A stretch of 34,003 bases of DNA from Candidatus Thermoplasmatota archaeon (GCA_034660695.1 JAYEJS010000075.1:1-34003), one strand, 5' to 3'; positions 9,081 through 16,491 are shown, numbered from the stretch's first letter. Made by a program: numbers and translations. The notes: generated by a model not told the origin, from the sequence alone.

Positions 9081-10103
9081 ATGGAAATCAAACTCGTATG
9101 GTTCGACTCCATGGGAGCAAAGTCAGCCTGCACATTAATTAAAACGAAGGATACAAGCATACTAATCGACCCGGGTGCAGCAGCGATGCAGCCATCATAC
9201 CCGCTACCAAAAGAAAAGAAAATATTTTATAAGAAAAAAGCGATGGAAAACATAATCAATACTTCTAAAGAAGCTGAATTTATAGTAATATCCCATTATC
9301 ATTACGACCATTATTCATCGCCCCTCTCAAATAAGGAATTGTATGAAGGGAAGGAATTGTGGATAAAAGATCCAAATCAATGGATAAATCTCTCCCAATG
9401 GAAGAGGGGCAGGAAATTTTTGGAAGAATTGTGTTTTGCCTTTAATGGCAACCTTAAAACGAAAGATAGCGAGAAAAAAATTTTTGAAGATCCATTCGAT
9501 GAATTGGATATAGCAAAGAATAAGGATTTTGGCAAGTATCAATCTAGGAGGGAAGAACTGTTGGATAAATGGAGGAAGAATTTCATTTCATTAACGAATC
9601 ATTGGTCAACGAATGAGTGGATTGAAGAACCGATATTGGAAAATGCATCGGTGTATTTCGCCGATGGAAAGAAAATGAAAATAGGCGATACGACTATCCG
9701 ATTCACGAAACCATTATTCCACGGAATAGAATATGCACGAACCGGGTGGGTCATTGCAACGATTGTCGAATGCAATGGAGAAAAAATCATACATTCCTCA
9801 GATTTACAGGGGCCTGTCATCGAGGATTATGCACAATGGTTGATCGATGAAAAGCCGGATATATTGATATTGGATGGACCGGCAACTTATTTATTGGGCT
9901 ACATGTTGAATAAAATAAACATGAATAGGATCATTCAAAATGCTTGTCGAATCTCTAAGGAAGGAAACCCTGGGCTGATGATATACGACCACCATTTGCT
10001 CAGGGGAAAGAAATTTAGGGAGAGGACAGAAGAAGTCTGGCTGAAAAATGTAACTACGGCAGCTGAATATAATAGAGAAGAGCCGCTTATTTCCAGATTG
10101 TGA
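9081..10103 (+). CDS. UPF0282-family metallo-beta-lactamase-fold hydrolase (COG2248)
   Basis: The 340-residue protein starts MEIKLVWFDSMGAKSACTLI and has the metallo-beta-lactamase motif HYHYDHY at about residues 72-78. Further candidate metal ligands are in KPLFHGIEYA, HSSDLQGP and YDHHLLRG. This is the layout of the archaeal UPF0282 family, whose biochemical role is unknown. An upstream in-frame ATG at 9000 would add 27 Lys/Ile-rich residues that do not fit the family N-terminus, so 9081 is preferred. Codon usage resembles that of its neighbours. Confidence 0.8.
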   Translation: MEIKLVWFDSMGAKSACTLIKTKDTSILIDPGAAAMQPSYPLPKEKKIFYKKKAMENIINTSKEAEFIVISHYHYDHYSSPLSNKELYEGKELWIKDPNQWINLSQWKRGRKFLEELCFAFNGNLKTKDSEKKIFEDPFDELDIAKNKDFGKYQSRREELLDKWRKNFISLTNHWSTNEWIEEPILENASVYFADGKKMKIGDTTIRFTKPLFHGIEYARTGWVIATIVECNGEKIIHSSDLQGPVIEDYAQWLIDEKPDILILDGPATYLLGYMLNKINMNRIIQNACRISKEGNPGLMIYDHHLLRGKKFRERTEEVWLKNVTTAAEYNREEPLISRL

Positions 10104-10171
10104 CAACAAAAGTTATTTTAATGATGATTACTTGGTAATTATTGAATATAGTGTCCGATAAAAAATTAAAA

Positions 10172-10657
10172 ATGAAAGATCTAATTTTAGTCTCCAATAG
10201 AGAGCTATATATTCAAGAAAAGACGGGAAAGGGCATTAGATGTAGGAAGGCTACTGGAGGATTGATCTCCGCTCTAGATTCGGTAATGCAATTATGCAAT
10301 GGATTGTGGATAGCGTGGGGAAGTAGCAAGGGCGATTTTACCACCGGCAATACAACAGAAGTTCCTCCCGAAGATCCAAAATATAAGTTGAAAAGGATCA
10401 AATTGTCGGAGGACGAAGTTGAAAATTATTATCGAGGATTCTCAAATCGCACTTTATGGCCATTATTTCATTTATTCATTGATAAAACAATATTTAGCAA
10501 AAAATATTGGAGATACTACCAAAGAGTGAATTCCAAATTCGCGACCACTGTTTTGGAAGAAAACAAGAATTTTATCTGGATTCGTCCTTACCATCATTCT
10601 TGTTGTATTAATTTTGTAAATTTTTTGCTAACAAAAATTCATTTAATATTTGCGTAA
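10172..10657 (+). pseudogene. otsA: Truncated trehalose-6-phosphate synthase (OtsA, GT20) remnant
   Basis: The first 130 or so residues match GT20 trehalose-phosphate synthase well: LILVSNRELY, TGGLISALDSVM, GLWIAWGS, VPPEDPKYKLKRIKLS, VENYYRGFSNRTLWPLFH and YWRYYQRVNSKFA. At the conserved HDYH motif the sequence reads IRPYHHSCC, so the His-Asp pair is replaced by Arg-Pro. The similarity then stops, and a short unrelated AT-rich tail ends at 10657. Full-length OtsA is about 450-500 residues; the C-terminal UDP-glucose-binding half is missing. A TTG at 10142 would add ten residues; the ATG at 10172 matches the family start. The gene is almost certainly inactive. Confidence 0.85.
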
Positions 10658-10757
10658 CACGTCCTGCGGCGGGACATTCTCTGTTCAGGGAGTTATATTA
10701 AATTGATATACTTCCTGTCAGCCAAACAATACTTAAGTAATAATATATTACACAAGC

Positions 10758-11549
10758 GTGGGCGAGGAATTACTGAAAGTTGGTGCTATTGACGAGGATA
10801 AATACGAGAGGTCGAAACGTTTGGGATGGTTTAAGCTAGATAAGGTAAAAAAGGCAAAGGTGCTTGTGGTAGGTGCCGGAGCCCTTGGAAACGAGACGTG
10901 CAAGGATCTCGTGCTTTCAGGATTCAGGAATATCACGCTCGTCGACATGGATTACGTAGTTATGTCGAATTTGAACAGGTGCATCTTTTTTTCGGATGGA
11001 GATGCAAGAAAAAAGAGGAATAAGGCAGAGGTTGTGGCGGAGAAATTAAAAATGCTCGACGAATCTGTTAACGTACGTGCATTTGTTAGCAAAATTGAGG
11101 ATTTTCCAGATGATTTCATTCCATCACATGACATAGTCCTCGGCTGTCTGGATAACATTTTGGCAAGGCTCCATGTAAACGCTCATTCATATTTTCACAA
11201 TGTGCCCTACATCGACGGAGCCACACGGGGCCTCATCGGCAAAGTTCAGATAGTAATCCCTCCAGAAACCAGTTGCCTTGAATGCGGGATGAATTCAACA
11301 CACAACAAAATCAGAAATTTAAGATACAGCTGCACGGGCAGGAACATCTCATTTTTTGAGCCGAAATTAGCGGCCGATGTGAATACAACAAGCATCGTAT
11401 CGGCAGTCCAGGTTCAGGAAGCTTTAAAGATTGTGCACGGGAGGGACAACCTCATAAAAAATATTTTTTATTACGATGGAAACAGAAACTTCTCGGATGT
11501 TATGGAATTGCCAATAAATCCTGCATGTCCGCATCATGACAAACGATAA
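10758..11549 (+). CDS. E1-like ubiquitin-activating enzyme (ThiF/MoeB superfamily)
   Basis: The 263-residue protein adenylates the C-terminus of a ubiquitin-like modifier. Visible motifs are the nucleotide loop GAGALGNE (39-46), DMDYVVMSNLNR (63-74, with Arg74), Lys89 in NKAEVV, and LDNILAR (Asp132, Arg137) followed by Asn141. A zinc site is suggested by CLEC (173/176) and CPHH (257-260). Cys192 in RYSCTGR, ahead of the TTSIVSAVQVQEALKIV helix, is the best candidate thioester cysteine. The protein is compact and has no UFD domain, like minimal archaeal E1s. Translation starts at GTG. It is followed by a ubiquitin-like gene, an E2 and a JAMM peptidase, which favours conjugation over thiamine or molybdopterin sulfur transfer. 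Confidence 0.9.
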   Translation: MGEELLKVGAIDEDKYERSKRLGWFKLDKVKKAKVLVVGAGALGNETCKDLVLSGFRNITLVDMDYVVMSNLNRCIFFSDGDARKKRNKAEVVAEKLKMLDESVNVRAFVSKIEDFPDDFIPSHDIVLGCLDNILARLHVNAHSYFHNVPYIDGATRGLIGKVQIVIPPETSCLECGMNSTHNKIRNLRYSCTGRNISFFEPKLAADVNTTSIVSAVQVQEALKIVHGRDNLIKNIFYYDGNRNFSDVMELPINPACPHHDKR

Positions 11550-11558
11550 ATATTTAAG
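11546..11558 (+). promoter_or_regulatory. TATA box of the ubiquitin-like gene, overlapping the E1 stop codon
   Basis: ATAAATATTTAAG begins inside the last codons of the E1-like gene. It predicts a start site at about 11578, a few nt before the ATG at 11585. This suggests that the modifier, E2 and JAMM genes can be transcribed separately from the E1 gene. Confidence 0.55.
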
Positions 11559-11584
11559 TTATTCCCCAATTTTGGACTGATAAA

Positions 11585-11824
11585 ATGAAACTATCAGTAA
11601 AAGACGCCGAGACGGGAAATAAAATCAGTATGGATGTTGAGGGCGATAACACGGTAGAAGAAATTGTGGAAAGCGCTGCCAACTACTGGAATAAGGACCC
11701 GGGCGCATATGTCGTAAGGTTCGGGAAAAAAGTGCTTGGGGGACAGACAAGTATTGATGGAACAAAACTGCAGGATGGGGACGTTGTTGAGTTAATTCCT
11801 GACCCAGAAGGCGGCTATTGGTGA
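11585..11824 (+). CDS. Ubiquitin-like modifier (beta-grasp) with GG-YW C-terminus
   Basis: This 79-residue protein has a beta-grasp pattern: strand LSVKDAETGNKISMDV, helix TVEEIVESAANYW, strands YVVRFGKKVL, then the typical DGTKLQDGDVVELIPDPEGG end. The diglycine is at 76-77 and is followed by Tyr-Trp, so the precursor would need two residues removed before an E1 can activate it. That resembles eukaryotic pro-ubiquitin and the archaeal pro-ubiquitin processed by an Rpn11-like enzyme in Caldiarchaeum. It lies between E1-like and E2-like genes. An alternative role as a SAMP-like sulfur carrier is less likely given the E2 next door. Confidence 0.9.
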   Translation: MKLSVKDAETGNKISMDVEGDNTVEEIVESAANYWNKDPGAYVVRFGKKVLGGQTSIDGTKLQDGDVVELIPDPEGGYW

Positions 11825-11830
11825 TGAAAA

Positions 11831-12391
11831 TTGCCCCTCCCTAAAGACCTCCTCGTATCCAGATTGAAAAACGAGCTTCGGGAATGCAGGAAAGATTTTA
11901 GACACTATTTTTCTTTATCTGACCCAGATTTTAATAAATTCCCTGTGAGTATAATGGTTACGCTTGTGAATACGCCCGGCCCGATAATGGAAGGAAACAA
12001 AATAAGAAGCAGGTACAATCACAAGTTACAGATTACCATAACCGAGGATTATCCGTTCCAGACGCCGATAGTCAGATGGCGGAGTAAGATTTTTCACCCG
12101 AATATAATGCTCCCCTCTGATGGAGGGTATATATGCACCAAGTTGCTAGATGAATGGAGCTTCCGGTCAAATCTTCCGGCTTTTATAAGGGGCATCGAAT
12201 CGCTGCTTTTGAATCCCAATCCCGATAACCCATACGATAATGATACCTGTACCAAGGCTGCCGAGTATTTCAACAAACACCCGTATAATCCGCCGTTGCC
12301 GGACAAATCAAGGGCCGGACATAAAAAGCCGTTAATTATTGGAGAAGAAGAGAATGGTACGGATAACAGGCGAAAAAAGAAAAAATCCTAG
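11831..12391 (+). CDS. E2-like ubiquitin-conjugating enzyme (UBC fold)
   Basis: The 186-residue protein shows the UBC order: helix 1 (residues 5-23), the strand region HKLQITITEDYPFQTPIVRW, the HPNI motif (89-92), catalytic Cys102 in GGYICTKLLDEWS, Trp109, and LLLNPNPDNPYDNDTCTKAAEYF. HPN followed by Cys about ten residues later is the E2 active-site hallmark. A basic tail (RRKKKKS) ends the protein. A stop at 11825-11827 closes the frame just upstream, so the start must be the TTG at 11831, six nt after the modifier's stop and preceded by GGTGAT. The 3' end overlaps the JAMM gene. The role would be transfer of the activated modifier to targets. Confidence 0.9.
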   Translation: MPLPKDLLVSRLKNELRECRKDFRHYFSLSDPDFNKFPVSIMVTLVNTPGPIMEGNKIRSRYNHKLQITITEDYPFQTPIVRWRSKIFHPNIMLPSDGGYICTKLLDEWSFRSNLPAFIRGIESLLLNPNPDNPYDNDTCTKAAEYFNKHPYNPPLPDKSRAGHKKPLIIGEEENGTDNRRKKKKS

Positions 12392-13013
12392 AGAGCATAG
12401 ACCTCCAGAAAACATATTGTTCGACTACGCCCCCGAAAAAAGCGGTGATGCCCTAAAAAATTTTGTATCACAGCGATTGTATAATCTCGGCATTGAAAAA
12501 ATTGACAGCGATTTCGTGACGAAAGAAAAAGAAGTTGCCACATACTACGACAAAAAACTTAATCTTTATATTGAGAGCCATGCAGTCGATGAAATACTGG
12601 AACACTGTGCCGTGATGGCCAACAAAGGGCTGGAGGCGCTGGGTTTTTTGGCCGGAGATTTGTACAGATGGAATGGAGAAGATTTCTCTGTCATCCATGA
12701 TATTGTTACGGGCAAATTGAATTCCACTCCAGTATCTGTAAAATTTAAAAAAGATGCATTCGAAAATCTTTTTGACCAGCTTGATGAAATTGGGTATGAT
12801 TACATTCTTATCGGTTGGTACCATTCCCATCCAGGATATACGAGTTTTATGTCCCCTGTTGACATGGATACGCAGAGCAGAATGTTTAATAAGCCATTTC
12901 ACGTGGCACTGGTCGCCGACCCCATAAATATGGAATTGAAAGCTTTCCGTATTGTAGACGAAAGGTGCATAGAGATACCGTATGCTGTCTTTGAAGATAA
13001 CGATAGCATATAA
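12354..13013 (+). CDS. JAMM/MPN+ metalloprotease (Rpn11-like deubiquitinase)
   Basis: The 219-residue protein has a complete JAMM motif: Glu94 in GLEALGFLAGD, then HSHP with His157 and His159, Ser167, and Asp170 in FMSPVDMD (H-S-H-x7-S-x2-D). The wider context GWYHSHPGYTSFMSPVD closely resembles Rpn11. About 80 residues precede the MPN domain and have no recognised fold. The ATG at 12354 has GGAG about 10 nt upstream; a TTG at 12339 would add five residues. It overlaps the E2 gene by 38 nt, so the two are probably translationally coupled. Expected roles are trimming the modifier's GG-YW tail and removing it from conjugates. Confidence 0.93.
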   Translation: MVRITGEKRKNPREHRPPENILFDYAPEKSGDALKNFVSQRLYNLGIEKIDSDFVTKEKEVATYYDKKLNLYIESHAVDEILEHCAVMANKGLEALGFLAGDLYRWNGEDFSVIHDIVTGKLNSTPVSVKFKKDAFENLFDQLDEIGYDYILIGWYHSHPGYTSFMSPVDMDTQSRMFNKPFHVALVADPINMELKAFRIVDERCIEIPYAVFEDNDSI

Positions 13014-13025
13014 ATGACCAGGGCA

Positions 13026-13853
13026 CTATTTTCTCCTGTCCAGTTCTTTCAAAACTTTAACTGCTTCCCCTTTAAAATAATCCTTTATTGACCTGTAATA
13101 TGCATCCGGAATTTTTTTCTTGTCATGTTCGATTTCAAGTGCTTTGAGCGAATTTGTCAGCAGTTTCTTTCTCAACTCCAAAGCCTCAACCGGTTCTTTC
13201 CCAAGCCTTCTTTCATCCTTACGTTTTTTTCCGGCCAATGCAATGAGAACTATGGCCAGCAATATTGCGACCGAGCCCGCCAAAATGGACAATATGTCTA
13301 TATTTGTTTTCCCACCGGGAGATATCTCCACGAATTCTACCCAGAAACCATCACCTTTTTCAAGTGATTTTAAAGTAGAGGCATACTCATTGCCGCCCTT
13401 ATATTCTATCGGGATATTCCCCCTCGGATATTTTGCGGACTCTATATTTATCTCCATCAAATCCGTATGATAAATAATTCTATTCTCAAATTTGCCGTCG
13501 ATAGTATAGCTCACATTTATTGATATATTCCCTCCCGCAGGTATGACTATTCCATTCTCTCCCAGATTTATCTCAACTATATTTTCTTCAAAAACCCCGG
13601 CCAATTCTTTTCCCTCGCATTCTATCTTAGGGTTGGAAGTCGCCCAAATCTCTATCGTACCATTATATTTTCCGAGCGTGCTAGTAAAAAAAATCCTTTC
13701 GTTTACTTCATCCCCCACTATGCTTATATCTTCCTTTTCGACCTTTATATTGTCTCCAGGCGATGATGCAGAGTATGGCATTAACAACAAAGCCACTGCA
13801 GATAATGCGATTGCAATTACGGCAATTTTTCTCACAGCATCACTCTTTTGCAA
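13026..13853 (-). CDS. Membrane-anchored protein with extracellular domain and cytoplasmic helical tail
   Basis: This 275-residue protein has an N-terminal signal or TM segment (about residues 8-27), an extracellular beta-rich domain to about 180, a TM helix (about 185-206) and a basic, helical cytoplasmic tail. The tail motif (ELRKKLLTNSLKALEIEHDKKKIPDAYYRSIKDYFK) has the pattern of short coiled tails found in CcmH-like and other archaeal membrane proteins, but I do not recognise the family. The listed start is TTG; a GTG at 13835 fits better with a TATA-like TTATTTATTA at 13861-13870. It is convergent with the JAMM gene, separated by 12 nt. The function is unknown. Confidence 0.7.
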   Translation of the reverse strand: MQKSDAVRKIAVIAIALSAVALLLMPYSASSPGDNIKVEKEDISIVGDEVNERIFFTSTLGKYNGTIEIWATSNPKIECEGKELAGVFEENIVEINLGENGIVIPAGGNISINVSYTIDGKFENRIIYHTDLMEINIESAKYPRGNIPIEYKGGNEYASTLKSLEKGDGFWVEFVEISPGGKTNIDILSILAGSVAILLAIVLIALAGKKRKDERRLGKEPVEALELRKKLLTNSLKALEIEHDKKKIPDAYYRSIKDYFKGEAVKVLKELDRRK

Positions 13854-13879
13854 TACATTTTAATAAATAACTTTTTGGG

Positions 13880-14080
13880 TCACTTTTCCATCAATTTTTT
13901 ATTTATCTCAGCCACTGCAATGCCTATCTCCCTGGCATCCTTTGCCCTGTAAAGTATTCTTCTTTCTTTCACTTCAAATTTCTTACCGCATCTGGTACAT
14001 GCCGTCGTTTTTTGTCCCAACCTTACAGCCCGTGCCATCCTGCATTTTGGACAGACCACAACCCCGTAATCGTCTTTCAT
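13880..14080 (-). CDS. Archaeal zinc-ribbon protein (DUF1922/DUF5817-like)
   Basis: This 66-residue protein has VVCPKCRMARAVRLGQKTTACTRCGKKF, giving one Cys4 zinc site (Cys10, 13, 28, 31). It is followed by VKERRILYRAKDAREIGIAVAEINKKL, which matches small archaeal zinc ribbons of the MTH1184 type. The function is unknown. The ATG at 14080 agrees with a TATA box at 14104-14116; a TTG at 14092 would add four residues. The four Cys make a single ribbon, not the cross-braced two-zinc RING of an E3 ligase, despite the nearby ubiquitin-like genes. Confidence 0.7.
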   Translation of the reverse strand: MKDDYGVVVCPKCRMARAVRLGQKTTACTRCGKKFEVKERRILYRAKDAREIGIAVAEINKKLMEK

Positions 14081-14103
14081 CCGCAATGGCAAGAATCGAT
14101 AAT

Positions 14104-14116
14104 GTAATATTTAAAG
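14104..14116. promoter_or_regulatory. Shared bidirectional TATA element
   Basis: GTAATATTTAAAG reads as a TATA box on both strands. On the plus strand it lies about 26-30 nt before the methylase start. On the minus strand it lies about 28 nt before the zinc-ribbon ATG at 14080. One nearly palindromic element may serve both divergent genes. Confidence 0.5.
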
Positions 14117-14141
14117 TATTATGTGCATTCTTATGGCAGCC

Positions 14142-14756
14142 ATGAAAAAGAAAGAACTCGAGATGATACTGCAGAAAGTTTCCGGTATAGAAAACCCCTC
14201 TCCATCACTGGAACAGTACCAGACGCCCGCTGGCATAACGGCAGACATACTCTTCAATGCCTATGGCGATATAAATGGAAAAGAAGTCATTGATCTGGGC
14301 TGTGGCACGGGAATTTTTTGTATAGGGGCTGCCCTGCTCGGTGCGAAAAAAGTTGTGGGAATAGACATTGACAAATCTGCTGTCGAAACGGCGGAGAAAC
14401 AGGCAAATGAATTGGTGGGCGAGGAAAATGACATTACATTCATTGTGAAAGATGTGGAAAACGTATCAGTAAAAGCAGACGTTGTGATAATGAATCCCCC
14501 TTTTGGCTCGCAGCGGAGCAACAGAAATGCAGACAGAATTTTTTTAAAAAAAGGATTGGAGATAGCCCCCATCGTTTATTCCACCCATTTGAAAAAAACG
14601 ATTCCTTTTATAAAAACGCTTATATCCTCATTGGATGGAGAAATCACATTCTCCAGGGATTACTCTTTTCCAATAAAAAGGATGTTTGCATTCCACAGAA
14701 AGAGAATGGCAACATATGATGTAACATTGCTCAGAATAGCAAAACAGCAAAAATAA
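14142..14756 (+). CDS. METTL5-like predicted RNA methyltransferase (COG2263)
   Basis: The 204-residue Rossmann methyltransferase has EQYQTPAGITADIL (24-37), the SAM loop IDLGCGTGIF (50-59), GIDIDK, and the catalytic NPPFGSQ (118-124) typical of N6-adenine and related amino-methylases. The whole layout matches archaeal COG2263, related to eukaryotic METTL5, which methylates an adenine in small-subunit rRNA. An rRNA target here is inference. Starts at 14121 and 14133 are also possible; 14142 is preferred from TATA spacing and because the LEQYQTP region then sits at the usual distance. The 3' end overlaps the convergent DUF92 gene by 26 nt. Confidence 0.85.
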   Translation: MKKKELEMILQKVSGIENPSPSLEQYQTPAGITADILFNAYGDINGKEVIDLGCGTGIFCIGAALLGAKKVVGIDIDKSAVETAEKQANELVGEENDITFIVKDVENVSVKADVVIMNPPFGSQRSNRNADRIFLKKGLEIAPIVYSTHLKKTIPFIKTLISSLDGEITFSRDYSFPIKRMFAFHRKRMATYDVTLLRIAKQQK

Positions 14757-15480
14757 ATGCTATGAGGGATGCAATAGAAATTGATAATAAATTGACATCG
14801 CTGTTTGTAAGAATTGCATCTGATGGAAGCTGGCTCTCCCGCCCCTTATCCCCCCCCTGAAGCGTGGCACCTAGCAGTGAATCGATATGACAGCCGATGA
14901 ACCCCATGACGATTGAGAATATGAACCATTTAAGTTCCATGTTAATTAAAAAAAATGCCGAAATTGAGATTACGAATGCTCCAAGAACAGCGGCACCCTC
15001 CCCGAGCAATGATATGCCACCATTTGCGCCCGTTTCGGTTCTCTTGAGATTGGTTATAAGGTATACGTCATCCGAAAGAACTCCTATTTCCGAGGCAAAT
15101 GTGTCAGAGGTTGCAGTTGCTATTGCCACGACGAACGGAACAGCCATTTTTTCCGAAGAAAATGACAGCGACAGAAAAGCGAGCACGGCCGGCACCATCC
15201 CGTTGGCAATAACATTTCTGGCTTTTCTCATTCCGTTTCCCCGCTCATGCAGCCCCTTCCTTTCTTTATAACCGAAGCGGAATTTTGTCGATAAAAAACC
15301 CAGAAAAAGGAATAGTATAAGCAACAGGAACCACTTTATTCCGGTTGAGAACAGTATTATAACGCCTATCAATACCGCAACCGCCGTGCCCTTAACATCA
15401 AGCACCTTATATCTCAATGAAAATAGGGCGAAAAGAAGGCATATTATTATTTTTATTGCCACACCGATAATCTGGTCCAT
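14731..15480 (-). CDS. DUF92-family integral membrane protein
   Basis: This 249-residue hydrophobic protein has about six TM segments. Motifs LDVKGTAVAVLIGVII, TATSDTFASEIGVLS and TGANGGISLLGEGAAVLGA are typical of the DUF92/TIGR00297 family. The plant member VTE6 is a phytyl-phosphate kinase, so isoprenoid phosphate metabolism is possible for the archaeal form but not shown. The ATG at 15480 is preferred over a TTG at 15492. The gene is divergent from rpoK. Confidence 0.8.
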   Translation of the reverse strand: MDQIIGVAIKIIICLLFALFSLRYKVLDVKGTAVAVLIGVIILFSTGIKWFLLLILFLFLGFLSTKFRFGYKERKGLHERGNGMRKARNVIANGMVPAVLAFLSLSFSSEKMAVPFVVAIATATSDTFASEIGVLSDDVYLITNLKRTETGANGGISLLGEGAAVLGAFVISISAFFLINMELKWFIFSIVMGFIGCHIDSLLGATLQGGDKGRESQLPSDAILTNSDVNLLSISIASLIAFIFAVLLF

Positions 15481-15648
15481 GCATAACACCAATTTCTATT
15501 CCCTCTCAAATTGCTCAACTCCACAACATAAAGAAAGAAAACTATTTAGAGTTTATGTAATTTTGTATGTACCCCTAACCGAATTTAACAATAAAACTTT
15601 TAAATAACGTCTGCATACATAGCTCGCAAAAGGTTTTAGAGGTGTAAT

Positions 15649-15846
15649 GTGCATTATACTAGATTTGAGAAAGCCCGGATAATCGGTGCAAGGGCGTTGC
15701 AAATAACAATGGGTGCTCCCCTACTGATAAAGCAGCCTAAAGGTAAAGGCAACCCTGTTGAACTTGCATTAATTGAATTAAACAAAGGAGTTATCCCGAT
15801 GACTGTAAAGCGAAAGGGAAAGATTATAAAAGGTCCTGTTGTATAG
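15649..15846 (+). CDS. rpoK: DNA-directed RNA polymerase subunit K (Rpo6)
   Basis: The 65-residue protein contains the highly conserved [22 protein letters not shown] core of archaeal RpoK (omega/RPB6 homologue) and ends with [14 protein letters not shown]. It is a structural subunit that stabilises the largest polymerase subunit. It starts at GTG, with GAGGTG closely upstream and a TATA-like CTTTTAAATAAC at 15596-15607. It is followed 10 nt later by rps2, the usual archaeal order. Confidence 0.95.
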   Translation: MHYTRFEKARIIGARALQITMGAPLLIKQPKGKGNPVELALIELNKGVIPMTVKRKGKIIKGPVV

Positions 15847-15856
15847 GGGGGATTAC

Positions 15857-16459
15857 ATGGAAGAAGAAAAAATGCTTGTATCTGAAGAAATGTACATTTC
15901 CTGTGGTACTGAAATAGGGACACAACAAAAGACAGTACATATGGAACCATTCATAGCTAGGGTGAGAAATGACGGGCTTTATATCATAGACATAACGGAG
16001 AGCGATCGCCGTATAAGAATCGCAGGTAAACTTCTTGCGAGATACGATCCAAAAAAAATTCTCGCCGTGGCAGTACGTCAATACGCCCAAAAACCCATAT
16101 CCAAGCTTACTGAAGCGACGGGCATAACCGCCATGCCGGGAAGATTTTTGCCTGGAACGCTTACAAACTCCCACTGCGACACATTTACAGAGCCGGATAT
16201 CATCCTTCTAACAGACCCCATAGGGGACTCTCAGGCACTTAAGGAGGCAGTAAATGTTGGCATACCTGTAATTGCTCTCTGTGACACAAATAATGAGACA
16301 AAATATGTGGATTATGTCATACCCGTGAACAATAAGGGAAGAAAATCCCTTGCTCTTACCTATTGGCTTATTACAAGAGAAATTCTTAAGAATAGGGGAG
16401 AGATAAAGAGTTACGAAGAATTTGAGATGAGGGCTGAAGATTTTGAGGCTGAATTGTAA
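15857..16459 (+). CDS. rps2: 30S ribosomal protein S2
   Basis: The 200-residue protein shows S2 signatures: YIIDITESDRRIRIAGKLLARY, GITAMPGRFLPGTLTN, EPDIILLTDP, and VNVGIPVIALCDTNNETKYVDYVIPVNNKGRKSLALTYWLI. The length is normal for archaeal S2. The ATG at 15857 has a strong GGGGGGA ribosome-binding site and lies 10 nt after rpoK, so the two form an operon. Confidence 0.96.
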   Translation: MEEEKMLVSEEMYISCGTEIGTQQKTVHMEPFIARVRNDGLYIIDITESDRRIRIAGKLLARYDPKKILAVAVRQYAQKPISKLTEATGITAMPGRFLPGTLTNSHCDTFTEPDIILLTDPIGDSQALKEAVNVGIPVIALCDTNNETKYVDYVIPVNNKGRKSLALTYWLITREILKNRGEIKSYEEFEMRAEDFEAEL

Positions 16460-16462
16460 AAA

Positions 16463-16474
16463 GTTATAAATATG
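16463..16474 (+). promoter_or_regulatory. TATA box of the receiver-domain gene
   Basis: GTTATAAATATG, which begins a few nt after the rps2 stop codon, is centred 24 nt before the ATG at 16492. Confidence 0.55.
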
Positions 16475-16491
16475 TCTCTATTACTTTGGAG

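Noticed and set aside
10758-11549. Simple MoeB/ThiF-type activator for thiamine or molybdopterin
   Set aside because: The adjacent E2-like and JAMM genes and the GG-tailed modifier favour a conjugation system; no thiamine or molybdopterin genes are nearby.
13880-14080. RING-type E3 partner for the ubiquitin-like system
   Set aside because: It has only four cysteines in one CxxC/CxxC ribbon. A RING needs eight ligands for two zinc ions. The same applies to the zinc ribbon at 6177-6314.
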